Origin: Candidatus Gastranaerophilales bacterium
GTDB taxonomy: Bacteria > Cyanobacteriota > Vampirovibrionia > Gastranaerophilales > JAQUYY01
NCBI GenBank assembly: GCA_028691575.1
Contig: JAQUYY010000012.1
Location: 1-16,139, forward strand
Direction of reading: 5' to 3'
DNA length: 16,139 nt
A program made the translations under genes and the position numbers. The stretch's first letter is position 1. The number at the start of each line of letters is the position of its first letter. Below are positions 15,659 to 16,139 of this stretch, one piece after another. The notes beneath the pieces were generated by a model. It was not told where the DNA came from, ran no database searches, and was given only the letters and a program-made list of their open reading frames with translations.

Positions 15659-16139
15659 ATGCCGGAAGAACAATCAAAAATTGTTTATTTTTTAGATAAC
15701 ACTATGTACATAAATGTAACTAATTTATGTACAAATAGTTGTGTTTTCTGCCTTAGAGAAATTAGCGATACTGTTTTTGGTGAAAATTTGTGGCTAAAAA
15801 ATGAAAATGTTACTGCCGATAAAATTATTGAAGAAATTAAAGCAAATTCTCCCGAATCCAGAAATGAAATTGTATTTTGCGGATATGGTGAACCTCTCAT
15901 TAAACTGGACATCGTGTTAAAAGTCGCAGCTTTTATAAAAGAAAACTACCCTAAGATGCCTGTCAGAGTTAATACAAACGGACAGGCATCTTTAATTCAT
16001 AAAAGGAATATCGTTCCTGAACTATCTGAGGTCATTGATAAAATTTCTGTCAGCCTTAATGCAGAAAATGCCGATTTATATGCAGAAATTTGCCAATGTA
16101 AATTCGAAAAAGAAGAATGTTATCAAGCTATAAAAGATT
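15659..16139 (+). CDS. TatD-family-associated radical SAM protein, 3' partial
   Basis: 160 residues are visible before the window ends. The iron-sulfur cluster motif CxxxCxxC is C24-TNS-C28-VF-C31, preceded by MYINVTNL. It continues with CLREISDTVFGENLW, EIVFCGYGEPL (the GGE-like SAM-binding motif), VRVNTNGQASLIHKRN and ISVSLNAENADLY. This combination is the hallmark of the radical SAM family found next to or linked with TatD nucleases (TIGR04038-type). The reaction is unknown; a 4Fe-4S cluster and SAM are expected to generate a 5'-deoxyadenosyl radical. The ATG gives full N-terminal family coverage, but no Shine-Dalgarno is visible. A tatD-like gene would be expected close by, beyond the right edge. 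Confidence 0.85.
   Translation, partial: MPEEQSKIVYFLDNTMYINVTNLCTNSCVFCLREISDTVFGENLWLKNENVTADKIIEEIKANSPESRNEIVFCGYGEPLIKLDIVLKVAAFIKENYPKMPVRVNTNGQASLIHKRNIVPELSEVIDKISVSLNAENADLYAEICQCKFEKEECYQAIKD

Noticed and set aside
1..16139. CRISPR arrays, tRNA or rRNA genes, insertion sequences, phage genes, riboswitches
   Set aside because: No regularly spaced repeats, cloverleaf-like sequence, transposase motifs or terminal inverted repeats were seen by eye; the gaps are too short for most of these.

Overview
The window is AT-rich and densely coded on both strands, with no gap longer than about 185 bases. It contains no tRNA, rRNA, transposase, CRISPR array or phage gene that I can see. Low GC, pilins with the N-terminus GFTLAETLIVIAIIGIIAS, a TatD-associated radical SAM protein and a signalling protein set built around pili together suggest a gut or environmental member of Vampirovibrionia/Melainabacteria (Gastranaerophilales-like). 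This is inferred from protein style; no marker gene is present to prove it.

Layout. (1) 2-2076, plus strand: the 3' end of an exported-type protein with calcium-binding-type Asp-rich repeats, overlapping by one base with a TadE/TadG-like protein that also ends in such repeats. (2) 2105-6708, minus strand: a tight four-gene operon, read as hybrid histidine kinase -> single-domain response regulator -> degenerate GspE/PilB-like protein -> nitrilase-family amidase. (3) 6709-6891: a divergent promoter region. (4) 6892-7578: a type IV pilin-like protein. (5) 7696-10059: a secreted GHL10-type glycoside hydrolase-like protein. (6) 10138-12723: a TPR-GAF-HD-GYP protein. (7) 12843-14724: a PilZ-domain protein and a long dihydropteroate synthase, one base apart. 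(8) 14799-15518: a second pilin, about 75% identical to the first with no gaps. (9) 15659 to the right edge: the 5' part of a TatD-associated radical SAM protein.

How the genes may work together. Much of the window concerns surface appendages and cyclic-di-GMP-type signalling. There are two type IV pilin-like proteins, a Tad-like protein, a PilB-like protein whose N-terminal domain belongs to a family with known c-di-GMP-binding members, an HD-GYP phosphodiesterase, a PilZ receptor, and a kinase ending in what looks like a dead GGDEF domain. The most unusual part is the minus-strand operon. Its kinase carries a receiver without the phospho-acceptor Asp and a C-terminal GGDEF-like fold without the GGDEF motif, and its PilB-like protein keeps Walker A but has lost the catalytic Glu and His boxes. 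I infer a phosphorelay that acts on pilus assembly through a non-motor PilB homologue. The amidase, folate and radical SAM genes look like housekeeping genes interspersed with this set.
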